From NCBI GenBank assembly GCA_023333565.1, contig JAJKFH010001094.1, positions 2,046,001-2,110,000 of the forward strand: a DNA stretch of 64,000 nt. The letters are read 5' to 3'. Both the position numbers and the translations under genes were made by a program. Positions 48,301 through 63,035 of this stretch are shown here, piece by piece (positions within the stretch are counted from its first letter, which is position 1; each line of letters starts with the position of its first letter). This DNA is from Puffinus mauretanicus (taxonomy: Eukaryota; Chordata; Aves; Procellariiformes; Procellariidae). Below the pieces are notes generated by a model. That model was not told the DNA's origin, did no database searches, and saw only the letters and a list, made by a program, of their open reading frames with translations.

Positions 48301-51300
48301 ATAAGCTATGCTGTAATCAGTTTATAATGCTAATATGGAGAGGAGCCAAGAATGCAAAGAAGGTAGCACAAACAAGAGATATAAAGAGAGTTGGTTGCGT
48401 AGTAACTCTGCAATCGTTACTGTAGTGGAATTGATGATGCTTATTTTGTGATATTGGCTCCTTAGTTCAAGCAATTACAACATACATTGAATTCCTACCA
48501 GTACAGTTCATTTCTCTGTATAACAGTAAGCTTACTGCATCGTTTGATGCAAGAGTGTGTGAATGTCTGGTGCAGTGTCCCACAACGTTTCATTAAAAAA
48601 TGGCATGTAAATACACTGTATGACCAAACAAGTATTTCTGCAAATTATGGAAAATGTGATTTTGCAAAGGAGCTTGGCACCTGTGTTTAGTAGGTAGCAG
48701 GGATCAGCCATGCATTCAGGCCTTGGTACCTGTTTTATTTTACTCTCTGAAATGCTAACTTAATACCCTTCTGTGCTTAGACTTGATCTTTAACTCTGAT
48801 CCTTGTCTCCAGCAGTCTGAGAATGCTTATGTGCAACACCCACAGAGAAATGTTTCTATCAACGTTGAACAGTGCAGAAAACATGGAAGTCTTCCAGACA
48901 TTAAACTTCTGTGAAGAACGTTAAAAGCCAGCTATGTGTGGTATAGTCCTTCTCTTTGCTAGTACTCCCATTCAAGCCCATTGGACAGCGCAGAGTAAAG
49001 CTAATCTGTCATTTCAAGGCTGTACCAGTGTAGTCCTGTTGGTATAGCTGTGCTGTTTCCTGAAAGGGCTTTTAGTATGGAAGTAGTTAATTCCAGCAGC
49101 ACTTTCCCCAGTGGGATTTATTTCAGACCTCAAAATAAAAGAAACTATACAGACAGGAAAACAACGTTAATGTGACAGACTTCTGCAGGCATGCTGTGTC
49201 AGTCACAAAAACCGCCCTTGACTGATGAGGTCACACCATGGAAGATGTTTGAGTAGATGGTCCCAAAGGCCCTACTCAAAGCAAGGCTGGTAGAAGCTCA
49301 TCCTTAATCATCTGTCACTGTTACCCATGGAGATCAAAGTAAGCAAAATCAGATACTGAATTAAAGTGGTTATGGTGTGGAAGAGCTATTTTGGTATGAC
49401 ACCACTAAGTTATAAAGTTTTTACACACTTAACCACCTAAATTAATTCCACCTTTGTGGTGTAACATGCAAATAAAGCTTAATTCCAGTCCTCAGAACTC
49501 TTGTATTTTAAGAAATAACACTTTAAATCGCATACTCTTAACAACTGGCTTCTGTAAGGTCAAAATTTATATTTAACAATATCCAAATTAAGAGTTCATT
49601 GCAGTGGTCCAGTATGGTCATGACTGATGGCTCCGTACACTTTACTGCAACTTGAATTCTCTGCCTTTTTATAAGTTTTCATTTTTGAAGTTGTCACTGA
49701 TTTGAAAATGAATATGAAATTTGTTCTACATTGATACAGTTCACATTGTGAAGTCAGTGACGCAGCACTGGTCTGTATAAGTATGACTTGTTAAAGCATC
49801 TTTCCTTCATGTTCCAAGTTGTGTATTTTTTGTCTGCTGCTGATCAGGCATGATGGTTTTGAGATTCCAGTTCATTCATATGCACTGGAAGTAAGGTATA
49901 TAATAAAACAGGAAAATTTAGCCTAGAAAGAAAACATTGCACTCTGGACTCCTTCACTATAAAGTCCACTATTGTCATTCAGAATTTAAAGAGCAGATGC
50001 ACTAGGCTAAATATCAGAAACTGCTTTCTGTTAAGCAAGTTCACAGCCTAAAATGTTATTAAATGTTTAGTGTTGCAAGGAAGAAAGGATGGCTACGTGT
50101 AACTTTCATCATGAAATTCAGCGTGGTCTGCAACATGTTGGAGTACCCCAGTGGGAAGATATCCACTGTAACTTGAGATGCATAAAATGCTAGTACTTGA
50201 TTGTTTTTCCCTGTTTAATGAAGACTGTTATAAGAACAATAATGAAAAATTAAGACTGTGATAAAGAACAATAAGAAAGCTGCTAGTCTGAATTACTAAT
50301 TTGGTTTGCATCAGTAGTCATTTTGGTTTAGTATATAGTGTAACGTAAAGGGCTGTTTTTAGAATAATTAATTAAAAATACAGTGCATTTGTTTCAGAAA
50401 TATTAAAAAGCGTGAAGTTAACCAAGTGGTTTTCCAAGTGCAGTGTTCTTTCCGGGAAGAACTTGTCTCAGGTGTGGTTGTGTAACAACAGTTGAGCAGG
50501 AACTATTGCTGCCCTGTGGATTTAGAGGAGTTAAATTCTAAATCTTAATCCAAGCTATGCCTTGGTCCTCTTTCTTACATCTCGTTTTGATAACAACTTG
50601 GATCTTAAGTCATGATCTCAACTTTTTACCCTTCTGCTACTGCTGTGAGGGGAAAATACTCACTTTTAACCAATACATATTGCACATCTTTAATGTCTCT
50701 GTGCTTTGTTAAGGAATTCCATTGCAGGCATTGCCAACTGGTATTTCCTGTGTTCAGAGCTAGGGAGATTATAATTTGTAGATTGGTGGTGTTCTTCAAG
50801 AGGCCAGTAGCTGGTCCACAATATGTTTTAGGAAAGCCTGTATGCGTACTCCCATGCAACTGGCTCCCTGTCAATCACTATCTTCAGGCATGTAGTTATT
50901 AGTTTTACTGATGGGCTTACAGTTACAATTACACTTAAAAGAAAGATTTTATAGTGCAGCTGCTCATCAAAATGCTAGAATTTCTCAACTCCTCTTTGCC
51001 TAAGAACCAAAGAGTGAGATATGAAATGTTTGGTTTTGGAATCATTCAGAAACCTTAGAAGGTCCCGATTTTTATTTTGAGAACCTTCTTTACTGTCCTG
51101 TCTTTTTAAAGTTTTGCATTGCATCTTGTTGGGAAAGTTGATCTTTTTAGGTAACTTGGTTTGGCACATGCTTTTCTAGCAGAATAGCATCTGTTTTTCT
51201 TAAAATTAAATGAAGGTTAACCTATATCTGTTGTATTTTCTGTCTTGCAAAGGTTGAGCTTTATAGCTCTTGCAGTCAGAACAGATAGAGGAATGAAATA

Positions 51301-54300
51301 ATCTAACAAAAGCATTCTTCTCTGCAAGATGTATGAGTTAGAACTGAGACCATGTGTATAACATGCATAGTGTTTAAGTGAGTTTCTTCAAGCTGGAGTA
51401 TTTTGAAGAGCATTGCAAAAGCAAATTAGTTCTAGTGATCTTAAGTGTAGCTTGGAAAACTTGAAGAAAACCATCCATTGCTTGAGGAGCAAAATTTTAT
51501 ATTGTAATCTTTCTAATAGGTTTTACTACAATTTTAGGGGGTAAGACTTTTTTACAGATATGGGGAAAAAATAATTCCGGGAGGAGAAACTGAAGCAGAA
51601 ACAGTCTTGTAGCCAAATACTAGGATATTTTTTAAAAAAAATGTGAACAGTGAAATGCAATATGAAAAAATACTGAAATGGTCATAATTAACTCAGCCAG
51701 GATGGCATAGTTATTCTTGGACTGTAGTTTGCAGTAGTTTGAAGGAGAGATTTTCAGGAACATAATTTCTGTTTCTCAACAGACTAAGATCTTATCTGTG
51801 AACAACAGGAGTGGGTTTTAACAACACCAACTTTTCCAGACTTTGTGCAGGACTCGGATCGTGTGTGTATTAAGGTAAAAGGAATAAACCCCTCAATGAA
51901 AAAAGCTGTAAAATCAGCTTCTGACTCTGTGGAGAACTGATGCTATTAGAAGAACTGCAGCTGAATTGAAAGTATGCAAGTGACCAGCTGGAAATAAAAT
52001 GTTTTCGTAGGTCAGCAGTAGTGAAGGTTTTGTAGGCCAGAGGAAATCCTATATTACACCATGCAACATTGAAAAGGTATTAGGTCATGTACTTCTCACT
52101 GGAATTTAAAAGTTCATCTGTACAGAAAGGAATACAGCTCACAGTTGGTAGTGTTTAGTGTTGCAACATGTGTAGAATTAAATCAATTAAATGTTGATAA
52201 AGATACCAGATATCACCATAGACAGACTTCTATAGTAGTTCTTCCCTGGGGAGACTGACCTTTAAAATAAACCAGATTTGGTCTGTGACCACCGCTGGAA
52301 TGCCTTTAGCTTTTGTGTTGCATGTCTGGCCACGCTTGAGACCCATCGAGTGATGTGCAATAGTATACCCTCCTTAACAGTACCTTTTCCAAAACTCCTT
52401 GCCTTTGGAGTGTAGTTACAAAACTAATTTTTAGGTTGTTTATCAGAAGTTTTAGACAGCTGCTTCACTTGGTTACCCAGATAGTCTAAACTGAATGTTA
52501 TGCTTGCTTCTGTGTTCAGAAATTGATCCATGATTTTCACATACACTGCTGTATAAAGAACATTTTTTAGATAGCTTGTTCTGTTAGAACTTACACACTT
52601 ACATTCTCGTAAGTCATTTAACAGTTCTGCAATGTTCTGAATTATCATGTGCATGATAAGAGCTGTAGGAATTCAAATAGGAACAAAAAGCAATTTTTAA
52701 AAGTTGCAACTTTACAATTAGAGAACATTTATTTGTCTTCTGTGGTGCTGCAAGAAATGTCTGATCAGTATTTTAAGCAAGGCAAGATCAAAACCACCTT
52801 GCACTGGCACTTAATGTGGAAATTGATAAATTGATCTGAATATTAATAATTTCATAGTACGTTCATGAACTAAATGCCATCTATTTCTAGCTACTGCATT
52901 ATGCCCATGATATGTGAAATAGCCATGAAACTCTACCATGTATCATATGATTGGCAAGCATATATTGAACTAAAAGACAATTAATTGCCCAGTTGGGTCT
53001 TTTAGGTCTACTAGATTGATTCTACCGATTTTTCAAATCATAGATCTAAATTTTAGAATAAACAGCATTTAAAAATGGGGAGGGATCAGACTAAACAGTG
53101 TTTCAACTTCCTGAATGCTGTATTACCATGCAACATCAGGTCTATAACCACTTGTGTCCTTGAATCACCTATCCAAAATGTTAATTACAAGTCTTTTTGT
53201 GTATTTGCAAACCAGTCTCATTCAGCGAATCACACATATGAAATCCTTTTCCTCTGAATAAAACAGAGAAATGATTAGGATTTTAGGAAGAGCAATTTGC
53301 ACTGCATAGAATGTAAACAGGAGGAGAAGTTACCGGAACAAAATATGCCTAGAAAATAATACTCTTGCAATAATACTACAAAAGGGTACTTACACATTTG
53401 TAATTGGGTGGTAAAACAGATGGCAAAGTCATAAAATGAATGAAGTAACTTACTTTGCCAAGTCAGATTTCACTAATGAAATTTATTTGCTACAGCTGGA
53501 TGATTCCTTAGAGGAATAAAAGGAATTTTTTGAAATGCAAAATCCAGCATGCTCCTATTTTATTAGGTTCCATTTGGCTGGTATGTTGCTGCAGTCTGCT
53601 TGTGGGGAGACAGAACGCTTGCCTGTATTTGTGAAGAGAAGACAGAGAATTTGGTGGTACCTGCTTCTTGTCTCTTGCTAATGACCTGTGTTCTGTCCTG
53701 TGTGTTCGCACCATTTGTGCTGCGGCCTTTGGTATAAATGTGCTTGTACCTGCTGATGCACTTGTTCCCTGCATCCTTCATTGCCAGAAGCAAATTAATA
53801 AAAGGTGAAGGATAGTGTGTTTTGGTATTCCTGCTCTGCTTTTGTTGAAACTTCATCCAGCTAGGCACTGACCACATGGAAGAAGGCAGTGCCTGCCTCG
53901 AAAACGCTTTATTTGAAAGCTTAAAGTTTTTCTATGTCAAGAATTTCATAGGAGCGTTATTCAAACAAGGCTTCTGTGTTCATTCTGTCTGTGCTAATAC
54001 CTTGAAAGAATTTAAGGGTGTTCCTGTGAGTTTTCGCTGTAATACTATATGACTGGCTAATGAGGCAAAATAAGTTGTTTTGAGCAGGATAAACTCCCTG
54101 AGCTATCAACATCAGAACTTGTCTCACTGTGAAGCAAGATGTCTGCAATACAACAAGGCTGCTTCTACCAGCCAGAATGGTAGGCATTCTATATAGGAGG
54201 GATGGCATCACCCCTATAGATTCCTTAAGGGTTGAGTGCAGCCTGCTATGAGCCTGGTGGGTACTTGTTTTTGCTTTGCAGATACCATTTGTTTCTAGAT

Positions 54301-57300
54301 TTCTCTGTCACAAGTTAACTTTCCTGCCTATAAAGCAGTGAAACTATTTGGGTGGAGTTTTGGGTTTAGTGAGCGTGGATCTTAAGTCATCCTTTCTGGC
54401 TGTAAAAATGACCATATGGGTATTTGCTTTTTCTAGAAAATGCACATCTGACATTCTGAACTTCTAACTAAAGGAAGAGTATAGGGTTGTTAACAATTAA
54501 TGAGATACTTGTGTTAGAGGAAAACCTGATTTATGGACTTGCTCTGGCAAACCTATATTTTTTCAAGTATGTCTTTTGGAAGCCGCCTTCAGACTTTGTT
54601 TAAAGAATTTACTTCAAGCCAAGTCAAAATGCTTACACTTAAATTTCTTTAATGAATGTTGAAGTGTAAGTGTACAGGGGCAAAAAGGACACAGTGATGT
54701 GGTTGAGATTTCTTTTGAAGTATGGTTGACAGAAAAAGCTGGTTTTATGATCCTAAATATGTTGTGATCAACTTTTTGAATGCAGAGCTCTCAAACTGCT
54801 TTTTAAAAGTGAACTGCTGAGGCTCATGCAGCAAGCTCTGGCATAGTGCCTTCGAGGGAACTCCATTTTCGTTGCTTTCCAGAATAGCTGGAAGCAGCAG
54901 ATCTGTGCAAGTGTGAGTGACGCCTGGCTTATCAGTCAAAAGTTAGCTTCCAAATGTGCTTTCCTGCACTCGAAACACAGGGTGAAAATGGCTGTAGCTA
55001 GTATGTCTTAGGTGACCCTAGCTTAAAAGGGTCCTTGAAGTTCTCCCCTCAGTCCTTAGTTGAATAGCACTAACTTAAGACTCCAAGTTGTTGATCCTGT
55101 GTTACTAAAATTCATCCTTGTAGGCTATGCCTTGCCCCTTACATTTTATGAAGGGGGGAGAAAAGTGTCTTGTATATCAAATGCTGAATAAAATTCAGTA
55201 GTAGCAGCTGCTTTACATAGAATTTCTGATGAATGTAACTTGACTTTTGTCAGGAGACTTGATTATGGGTATTTGGTATGGGAGCCTCTTCTGCAGATGT
55301 CCCCCTCTTCTGTTTCAGCCTTTCATTCCTGCTTAGTTCTGCTTATGCTAGAAAATTGGCTGTAGTACCATAGTACCTGTTCGTATGTCTTGCCTCTGAA
55401 TCCATGCAAGTCTCTAGCGTGGATAGCTTTGACAGGCTAGTGACATGTAACTGTTCATTCTTCTACCATGATTGCTGTTACTGTTAATTCTCTTCTCATG
55501 GTATATAATGTTAAATCAATACAAAATGAATGCCTTCTGCTAATATTCTAGATTACAGACCTCCATGTTTAGAAATTTAATCTAAGAGATTACATGACTG
55601 ACACTCTGTGTTAAAACAGCATTTCAACACTGTCAACCTCAGAAAGCTAAGTTTCCTCGTGATTAGAATAGACTGAGACAGGGCACCAGCCATGTAGTGA
55701 ACTTGAGGAAGCAGAAACAGTATTCTAGACTCTCATGTAAATGTGTATATTACCAAAATTACTTCACAGTGTAACTTTAGTCAATTGAACTATGAAAACA
55801 AGCTCGCTGCTGATGTTAACCTAGGTGCTGTGCTTGAATTTGCTTCTTTTCCCACTGATATCTGGATCAGTTCAGGTAAACCATAGAGTTCTTCCAAATG
55901 TTCCATAATAACCATCACATAACTTATAAAAAGTGAGGAATCTTCAACAAGTGCTAAATTGCGGCTGAGGAAGCTTACAACACTTGCATTGGTTTTGCAC
56001 AGTGTTTATAGGCTGGAGGTATACTGCATTTCAGCTTTCCCCATGCTCAGCTATGTGTTTTTCTGGTCTGTCTTTGTGCCAGCAAGCTTGTTTAGGTAGC
56101 TAATCTGTCCAAAAACCAGTATAGGTTAGTTTTTGTCTACAACAACTTCTGAACTGCTTTGCCACCTAGCTGTTGCAAACACCAGTGCCTATTAGAAGGA
56201 AGGATATGAGAATATCAGTCAGACTGTGGCAGGCTCAGTTTATATCAGCCTTGGAGATGCACACGGTTGGGCTCAAGCATTGTGCGTTTTGTCAAGTCTA
56301 TGTGGACAATAATGTAGCTGCTTCATTTTCTTTGCAGTACATTGCAAGGTTTAAAGTCTTAAGACTTTGATTTTGTTCCAGACTATTTCTGCTGTTCAGT
56401 TTGTCAGGGTTTTCTTGTGCTGTTCCATATGGGTTTCAAGAAATTTCTTTATGGAAGTGTCTCCCCAGAAGTCTTCTTGCAGGATGCCAAAGAGGCTTTT
56501 TGGTAACCAAATGCTGAAACGATGACTTAAAACATATGGAATACATGTCTCTTCTCACATCAGAAGCTGCTGCGTAGTTCATGGCTGTGCCCAGAAGCTG
56601 GCACTAAGGCCCTGTGGAGCCTCGGGGAGACTGCCGGAAGGCTGTGAACTTCTTTACTGTTTGCTGGTGGTTTACTGACTTCTTGTTGTGGAGGGATCTC
56701 AATTCCTGTGATGATGTCTCAAGAGACATCACAGAGCTGCAGGCGTGTGGGCGCCACTGTTCTTTATAGCAGCATGATGTAATTTATAGGATGGATGGGA
56801 CCTCAGTTACTTGGTGAAGAGTTCACTGGTTGACTCTTCCAGTTTCAGTGCCTGGGTATGGTTACTGTTCGAAGTACCTGTCTCAAGAAGCTGGGAAATG
56901 TAGGTCTTTTGCCCGAGGAGATTTGCTGCTGCTGCTGCTGAGAGAGAGAACTTCAGTCTGTTTTCTACCCTTTGCTTTTCTTAGTAGATGTGTAGTCACC
57001 TTAGTAAACTTTTGTGGGTGTGGGAGAGACAAGCACCTTTTACGGTGTGCACTAGAAAGCCTTGCAAAGAAGGGTTCTTACCAAACCTTGAATGTGGCTT
57101 AACTGCTTGTTAAAGTCATGGGAAGCTATGAATCCTAATTCCCAGTTAAACAGGTTTATGTCAAAGGATTATTTTCAGGAGAAAGGAAAGGACTTATTGT
57201 GAAAGTGTTTCTAACTTGTTCTGAAGTTGATGTTCAGGCAGCCTTGTTCATTCTCTAATGAGAGTAGTAATTTCTAAGATAGGTTTGAATATTTGGGTTC

Positions 57301-60300
57301 AGTTTCCTCTTTCTTTAAGCTACTACTTAGAATTTATAGTGATTATTTAATATTTCAAACACTTGTTCTACCTTAATGAAATACTGATGTTACTTTGTGC
57401 AGAGCTTGACAGATGTTGCATGTTTAAACTGTAATAAAAACACCAGTCAAACTCCAGACATGGAATGACACTTATTACAATAATGCTGATCTAACCTAAA
57501 AAACTTTCTTACTCTCCAGTTCTTAGAACAGCTGGCATCATGTATCCCATCCTATGTCCTCATGTATCCTATCTGCTTCTGGGTCAGGGGGTGTTTCTGC
57601 TGATCTAGTTTGAATATTGTAATTGGAAGCAGCTGTTGGGAGGGTTAGGCTCTGCTTGCCTGGAGTTGCCTCCCTCCATTTCCAGGAACATTTTTGTTGC
57701 AGGAATATCTGAGTCATTCCTGAGGTATCTTCCAGATATTTTGCATCTAGTATGCTAGTCTGTGCTGATCATTTTCAAGCAATACATTCTCAAGCATAAC
57801 TTTGCTGTTGTTCACCAAATTGAAACTACTGGACTCAATAAACAATGAAATAACTGGATGAAATTGTGATCTTTTAATAACAGATAAGATTATATTGCTT
57901 GATGGTCCCTGGGGACATGAAATGTGTTGACACTTCTTAAAATTTTTGGTCCTGTGCTTTTTCTCAGAAAGCTGAACTTGTAATTTGTAGGTCATGCGAG
58001 ACAACAGAGCTGTGAATCACTTTGTGGGAATTAAGAAACTTTGGAGAATATTCAAACTCACTTTAGAAAATGGGGTTACTGTCAAATAATTACTATAAAT
58101 TTTCACTTCAGAATGAGATAAAAAGTTGTAGCTAATGTTTCTGCAGGTGATAGATTATACTAAGTGTAAAGTACAGAGTAGTTGCAGGTATTAGTTTCTT
58201 CAATTAAGAAAATGACGTTATTTGTTTAGAAGAACATGAGTCTCCATTACTAAATTTTCTTTAATTGTTCAGTAAGTGATTGATAAAATATTTTGCCTTT
58301 CTGGAAGTATTCTGGTCAAAGAATACTAACTGTAGTTCTTGATATTGGGCAGGTAGCTCACATATTTCAATTAAATTATTTGTGTTCCTTCAAATGTATC
58401 AAATTCTAACTCTGTTAAAAAACAGAGTAAGAGCAGGTGCTGTGATGTATGAGCTACCAGTTGTAATTGATGCTCATTATATAAAACAGTCTTCAGGGAA
58501 GAAAGTTACTCATCATAAAAGCGAGTGGGTAATGAGGTTAATGTGACAGTCTTGCAAATCTTTATGTAATCTTCTCTTAAAGGAAACAAAAGAACTGGAA
58601 TTAAGTTTTGATGTCATAGTTTTATGAAGGCTATAAAAATAACAATATAAGAAATTGTTTTGTAATTGAAGAAAGGCACCACTATCTCTACTTATTAACT
58701 AGAATCTACTATACTAACTGTACCAACTATCTTTAAACACAAAGCTATGTTTAAGTAGTCCCCTTCAAACAAATGCCTGCAGCAAATCAAAGTCCTCCTG
58801 TTAAGGACAACTGCATTTTCACAAAGCCTGCATTCAGCTTTATGTATAGCACTGCAGAAGATGCCAGCTGAATTTGTGCCTGTAATGATGTGACTTCGGT
58901 GTAACGCTTCTCTTTCCTTGGTCTGCTCTCATTGACATTGCATTTACTAGACTCCAGGGGATCAAAATGGACAGAGTAGCTTTTTGACCTCTTTTAGTCT
59001 CATTCTCTAAGAAAATGAGTCTGATCATATGCTCTGTTCTTTGTTAGTTTTTGGCCTGTTGGCCAGTTTGGGGTACGTTTTGACAGAGGTTTAGGTGTCT
59101 TGGATATGATTGTTCCCGTAAGTTTCCTGAATATGTGCTGCTGGTTAAACAGGGAGAAATCACTGTACCAGTGCTCCCTGTGAAGGAAAGGAAGCAATCT
59201 GAGCTGGATATCTATTGCCCTGTTTGGACTGGTACAACAGCTACTCTGTTGGCCACTTTTTTGCTCCCTTTTAGTGTATGAATATTGGGATTATTGCATT
59301 GAGGAGGGATGTAGAGGGCAAATGGCACATATATGTAAGGAAGCATGCTTCAATTAATTGTTTTGGAGCAAATTATTCTGTAAGAAAAACTAATCTGAGA
59401 AATAGGACAATTTAAAAGGAGTCTTTGGAATTTGATCAGATGAGCAAGATGAGTGAGGGGATAAAAAGCATAAGGTTTTTTCACCGATAAGTATAGTTCT
59501 AGGTCTCAATTTATTGGGCTGAAGAAGTAGATTGGAGGACAAAATAAAGACTAATGTAGTAGGAAGATCAAAGATTCCTACTTTTTTTTTTTCTTCCTCC
59601 TTAACATGTATTTGCAAAGATATCTTCCCTGAAAACACTGTCCCTGGAGATGAAAACCTCTTTTATTGCTGGCACCTAATCATCTTACCTACTCTTGTGG
59701 ATCTGGATAACCACTCTGTGCTCTAAGACTTTATGCAGAAGTTAACATGATGCTTACCTTATCCAAGTCCCGTTACAGGAACACTGTCCAGCTCACTCCT
59801 TTGCTGCTTGGAGCTGAATGTTGTGTTTAATCCATGGGGGACAAGAGATAACGTTGTATTTCTTACACAGAGGACCTGCTATGTAAGGTGTGAAACTCTG
59901 GAAAAGTTAGTGTTGATAAGGTAGATGCCAGTCGCTCAAGACAGGCAACAGTTTTACAACTCCAGCTACAAGTTTCTGTTGCTACATGACCTTCATCATG
60001 TAGGATGGTCTTAAAAGTTATTTAGCTACCTACTCGTCTTTCTCTTGACCAGATTTCTAGGCTGTTGGACAAGATGCCATTGCTGATGCTAACATGAATT
60101 ATAATTCCTACTCCTGCAGTTCTGATTTAATCTAATCACTCCCTAACCTGGCTCTACAAATGGTCCTGGCTCCAACTGGAAGCTTGCCATTAAAGGGAGC
60201 ACAGTATCGTGGGGTTGGTTATCTGCAAGCAGGCAATGAGCAGCTGTAGGAGCTTTGAGAACTGCTTACTTTGGTGGAGCAGCCACTGGGATTCATTTGT

Positions 60301-62496
60301 TTGTGCCCTTATCTGCTCAAGCATGTTGGAAAAGGGCAGTTTCCTAGGAGTTTATCTGCAGTGGAGGTGAGTTATGTGCATGGTGCTTAGACAATGCTCC
60401 CACCCTTCTGAGTGAAGGTATGGCAGTACGTTGTTGAGCCAGTTAAGCTTTCGCTTCCCTTCCAACTTGTTGGACTACACAAAGAACTGCTTAAAAATAA
60501 ACTTTCATATAAGTCATCAGCTGTATTGCTGGGGATTACCAATGGGTGTGGTAAAAAGCTGACCTGTATAAGTGGATAATACAACTATTGACAACACCCT
60601 GCTTGGCTCTGTGTGAACCTCTCTGCTGTAGGGTGACATAGGATTCTACTGCAGGATAAGCCTGTGTTTATCTTCTGCCTGCCTCCACTCCCCCCCAACA
60701 ATTTTGCACTGTGAAGATTGAAAAAAAAAAAAATAATCACAGTACACATAATATGAAAGTATGCTTTTTTTTGAGCTTCATACAACAGGGTTCTTGCCAC
60801 AGTCTCTGTCAGTTTTATCATAATTATAAAGTAGGACAATTCAGAAACTAGATATGACCCAAATTAATACTTCTTATGAAAATAAGTCAGGCTACATAAA
60901 TTAAGAGTAGAAAAACTTACTTTGTATGAAACTTCATCTCAGGTGTTTTACTGTTAAAATTGGAATCTGTGTTCCTCTTTGCTTTTGAAAGCAGACTGAA
61001 ACAGGTAGAGCTATGTGGCAGTAGCTTAAAACTTATCACTTTCGAGGTCTTTCTCCTCTCTGGCAGAATACTTGCTCTGAAGCAGTCTCTCTGGATTGAG
61101 TGTTGTTTGCACAGTATCAGACTGTACCTGCTTTGTAACTTATTTCTCTCTATTTTCACATTGTCTGCCATTCAGCAGGCCTGAATTTTGCCAGCATTGT
61201 ATCTTTATTGATTGTGAAGAACCTGAGAGGAAACTGACCTCCCTGAGCCTCCTCCCACTACAAAATGTGACAGAGTATTTATGACAAGCTTATCTTTAAG
61301 ATTTGAAGTCTGTGGTAGCATGAAGTTTTGCTGTCTTCAGTATCTTACTGGAATGTTGTTCACTGACAGTTATTGGTGACTTGATGACTCAGGATAATGC
61401 TTTGACTGGTTGGGTCAGTTTTTTTTTTTAATTCCGAGTTTCTTTCTTTGACTCAATCTCTTATGCTTCTTTGAAAGGATGTTATCAAGGCTTCTGAGAA
61501 TGATTGGCTGCCATAAAATCTTTCTGGTTAAAGAATTTTCAGTGAAAAGGAGCATCTTCACTAACTTGATTATTTATAAGGATCTTATTGGTTGGACATC
61601 TTTGTTTTGGCTTTTCAAGTGTGTGTCAACTGTTGCACGAAATACAAAAAGTGTCAGCTTCTCTTTGTCACACTGGGACACTACTTGTTGAATTGCAACT
61701 TCTAATAAAATATGAATTTTCACATTGCTCAATTTACTTAAAGACTGTAGGTTAATTTACAACAAATAGTACAGTGAAACATTACTATTGTGTATTTGAA
61801 TTTTTTCACAGGTTGTAGTATTGATTTGGCACAAACTCGCCTGTCAGAGGTCCTGCTGAATTCATTTGGACTCCTTCCAGTATTGAAGTGCTTATAGAAG
61901 AATAGCCTGTTCTGTTGCTTAATGAGGTTAGCCATATCCAGGTGCTTCAGTTTCTGTGCTTGTGAGAGTACGTAAACTTGGCAGACTGAGTTGTTGTCAG
62001 TTGATGACTGGAATTCAGAGGAATTTTCTTTATATTACTTGTCTGAAATTCATACTAAAAACAAGTAAGCATGACTTTCAGGATACATTTTTCCTTTTAA
62101 GAGAAAAGTGCAAAGACAAACCAATGTGGAGTAGTTCAAAATGCAATGTAGTAGGTTGAAATTGTACACATGGCTTGGAGCTATTTTCATGTTCTCGTAC
62201 TCCCTCTTGAGTAAAAAGAAAGCAATGGTTCTTTTTAAGCCATGATGGCCAAAATGGAAATGGTTTTTTTGTTCTCATCCATCTCGTTTTTAAAAGAACT
62301 TGTAACATAATGTTAGCTATATTTCTCTGCTATATCTCTACAATTAGTGCAGCATCTTACTCATGCTAATTTCACTTAGATAATCTTTCTGACGAAAACA
62401 ATTTAAGCGACTTAATTTTCAATTGCATTTTCAGAATTCTTTAATAGTAGAATGAGTAGTGGTACTGATGTGATCCGGAGAGTTTTTCACATAGGT
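45311..62496 (+). other. RALA: Probable first intron of RALA; no exon seen
   Basis: Seventeen kilobases without a recognisable coding exon on either strand. In particular the conserved GTPase P-loop exon (GSGGVGKSALT) of RALA is absent. Simple features are a T run near 46552-46569, a G run near 46694, a short CTG run near 56926-56940, and a small tandem duplication at 50221-50280. Confidence 0.5.
50221..50280. repeat. Tandem duplication, 2 x about 30 bp
   Basis: The unit beginning aagactgt and containing aagaacaataa occurs twice head to tail, with small differences. Confidence 0.7.
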
Positions 62497-63035
62497 TGTG
62501 GGTTAACCTTGGTAGGCAGCTAAGCGCCACACAGCTGCTTGCTCACTTCCACCCCTGCCAGTGGGATGGGGGAGAGAATCAGAAGGGTAAAAGTTAGAAA
62601 ACTCGTGGGTTGGGATAATGACAATTTCATAAGTTTAAAAAAAAAAAGAAAAACAAAACCAAGAAAAACAAGTGATAAAATAAAAATAAAGTAAAATAAT
62701 TTCTCGCCACTAGCCGACCAATGCCCAGCCAGTCCCCTGGGCAATGGCAGCCCTGGCAAACTTCCCTGCCAGTTTTTATTGCTAAGCTAAGGCATGGGAT
62801 ATCCCTTTGGTCAGCTGTCCCAGCCGTGTCCCTCCCAACTGCTTGCCCACCCCCAGCCTACTTGCTGGCAGGGGAGCATGAGAAGCAGAAAAGGCCTTGA
62901 CACTCTGTAAGCTCTGCTCAGTAATAGCTAAAACATCTGTGTGTTACCATCACTGTTTTCATCACGAATTCAAAACATGGCACTATATGAGCTATTCTGA
63001 AGAAAACTAATTCTATTTCAGCCAAAACCAGTACA
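62497..63035 (-). mobile_element. Solo LTR of an endogenous retrovirus (minus orientation)
   Basis: About 540 bp of the same family as the copies at 10.8 and 39.3 kb: TGTGGGTTAACC at the left, GCCAAAACCAGTACA at the right, with shared blocks GGGATGGGGGAGAGAATCAG and GATATCCCTTTGGTCAGCTG. It has diverged more, with an A-rich insertion at about 62637-62700. Flanking bases (taggt and ccttt) show no target duplication. It sits in the presumed RALA intron. Confidence 0.9.
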
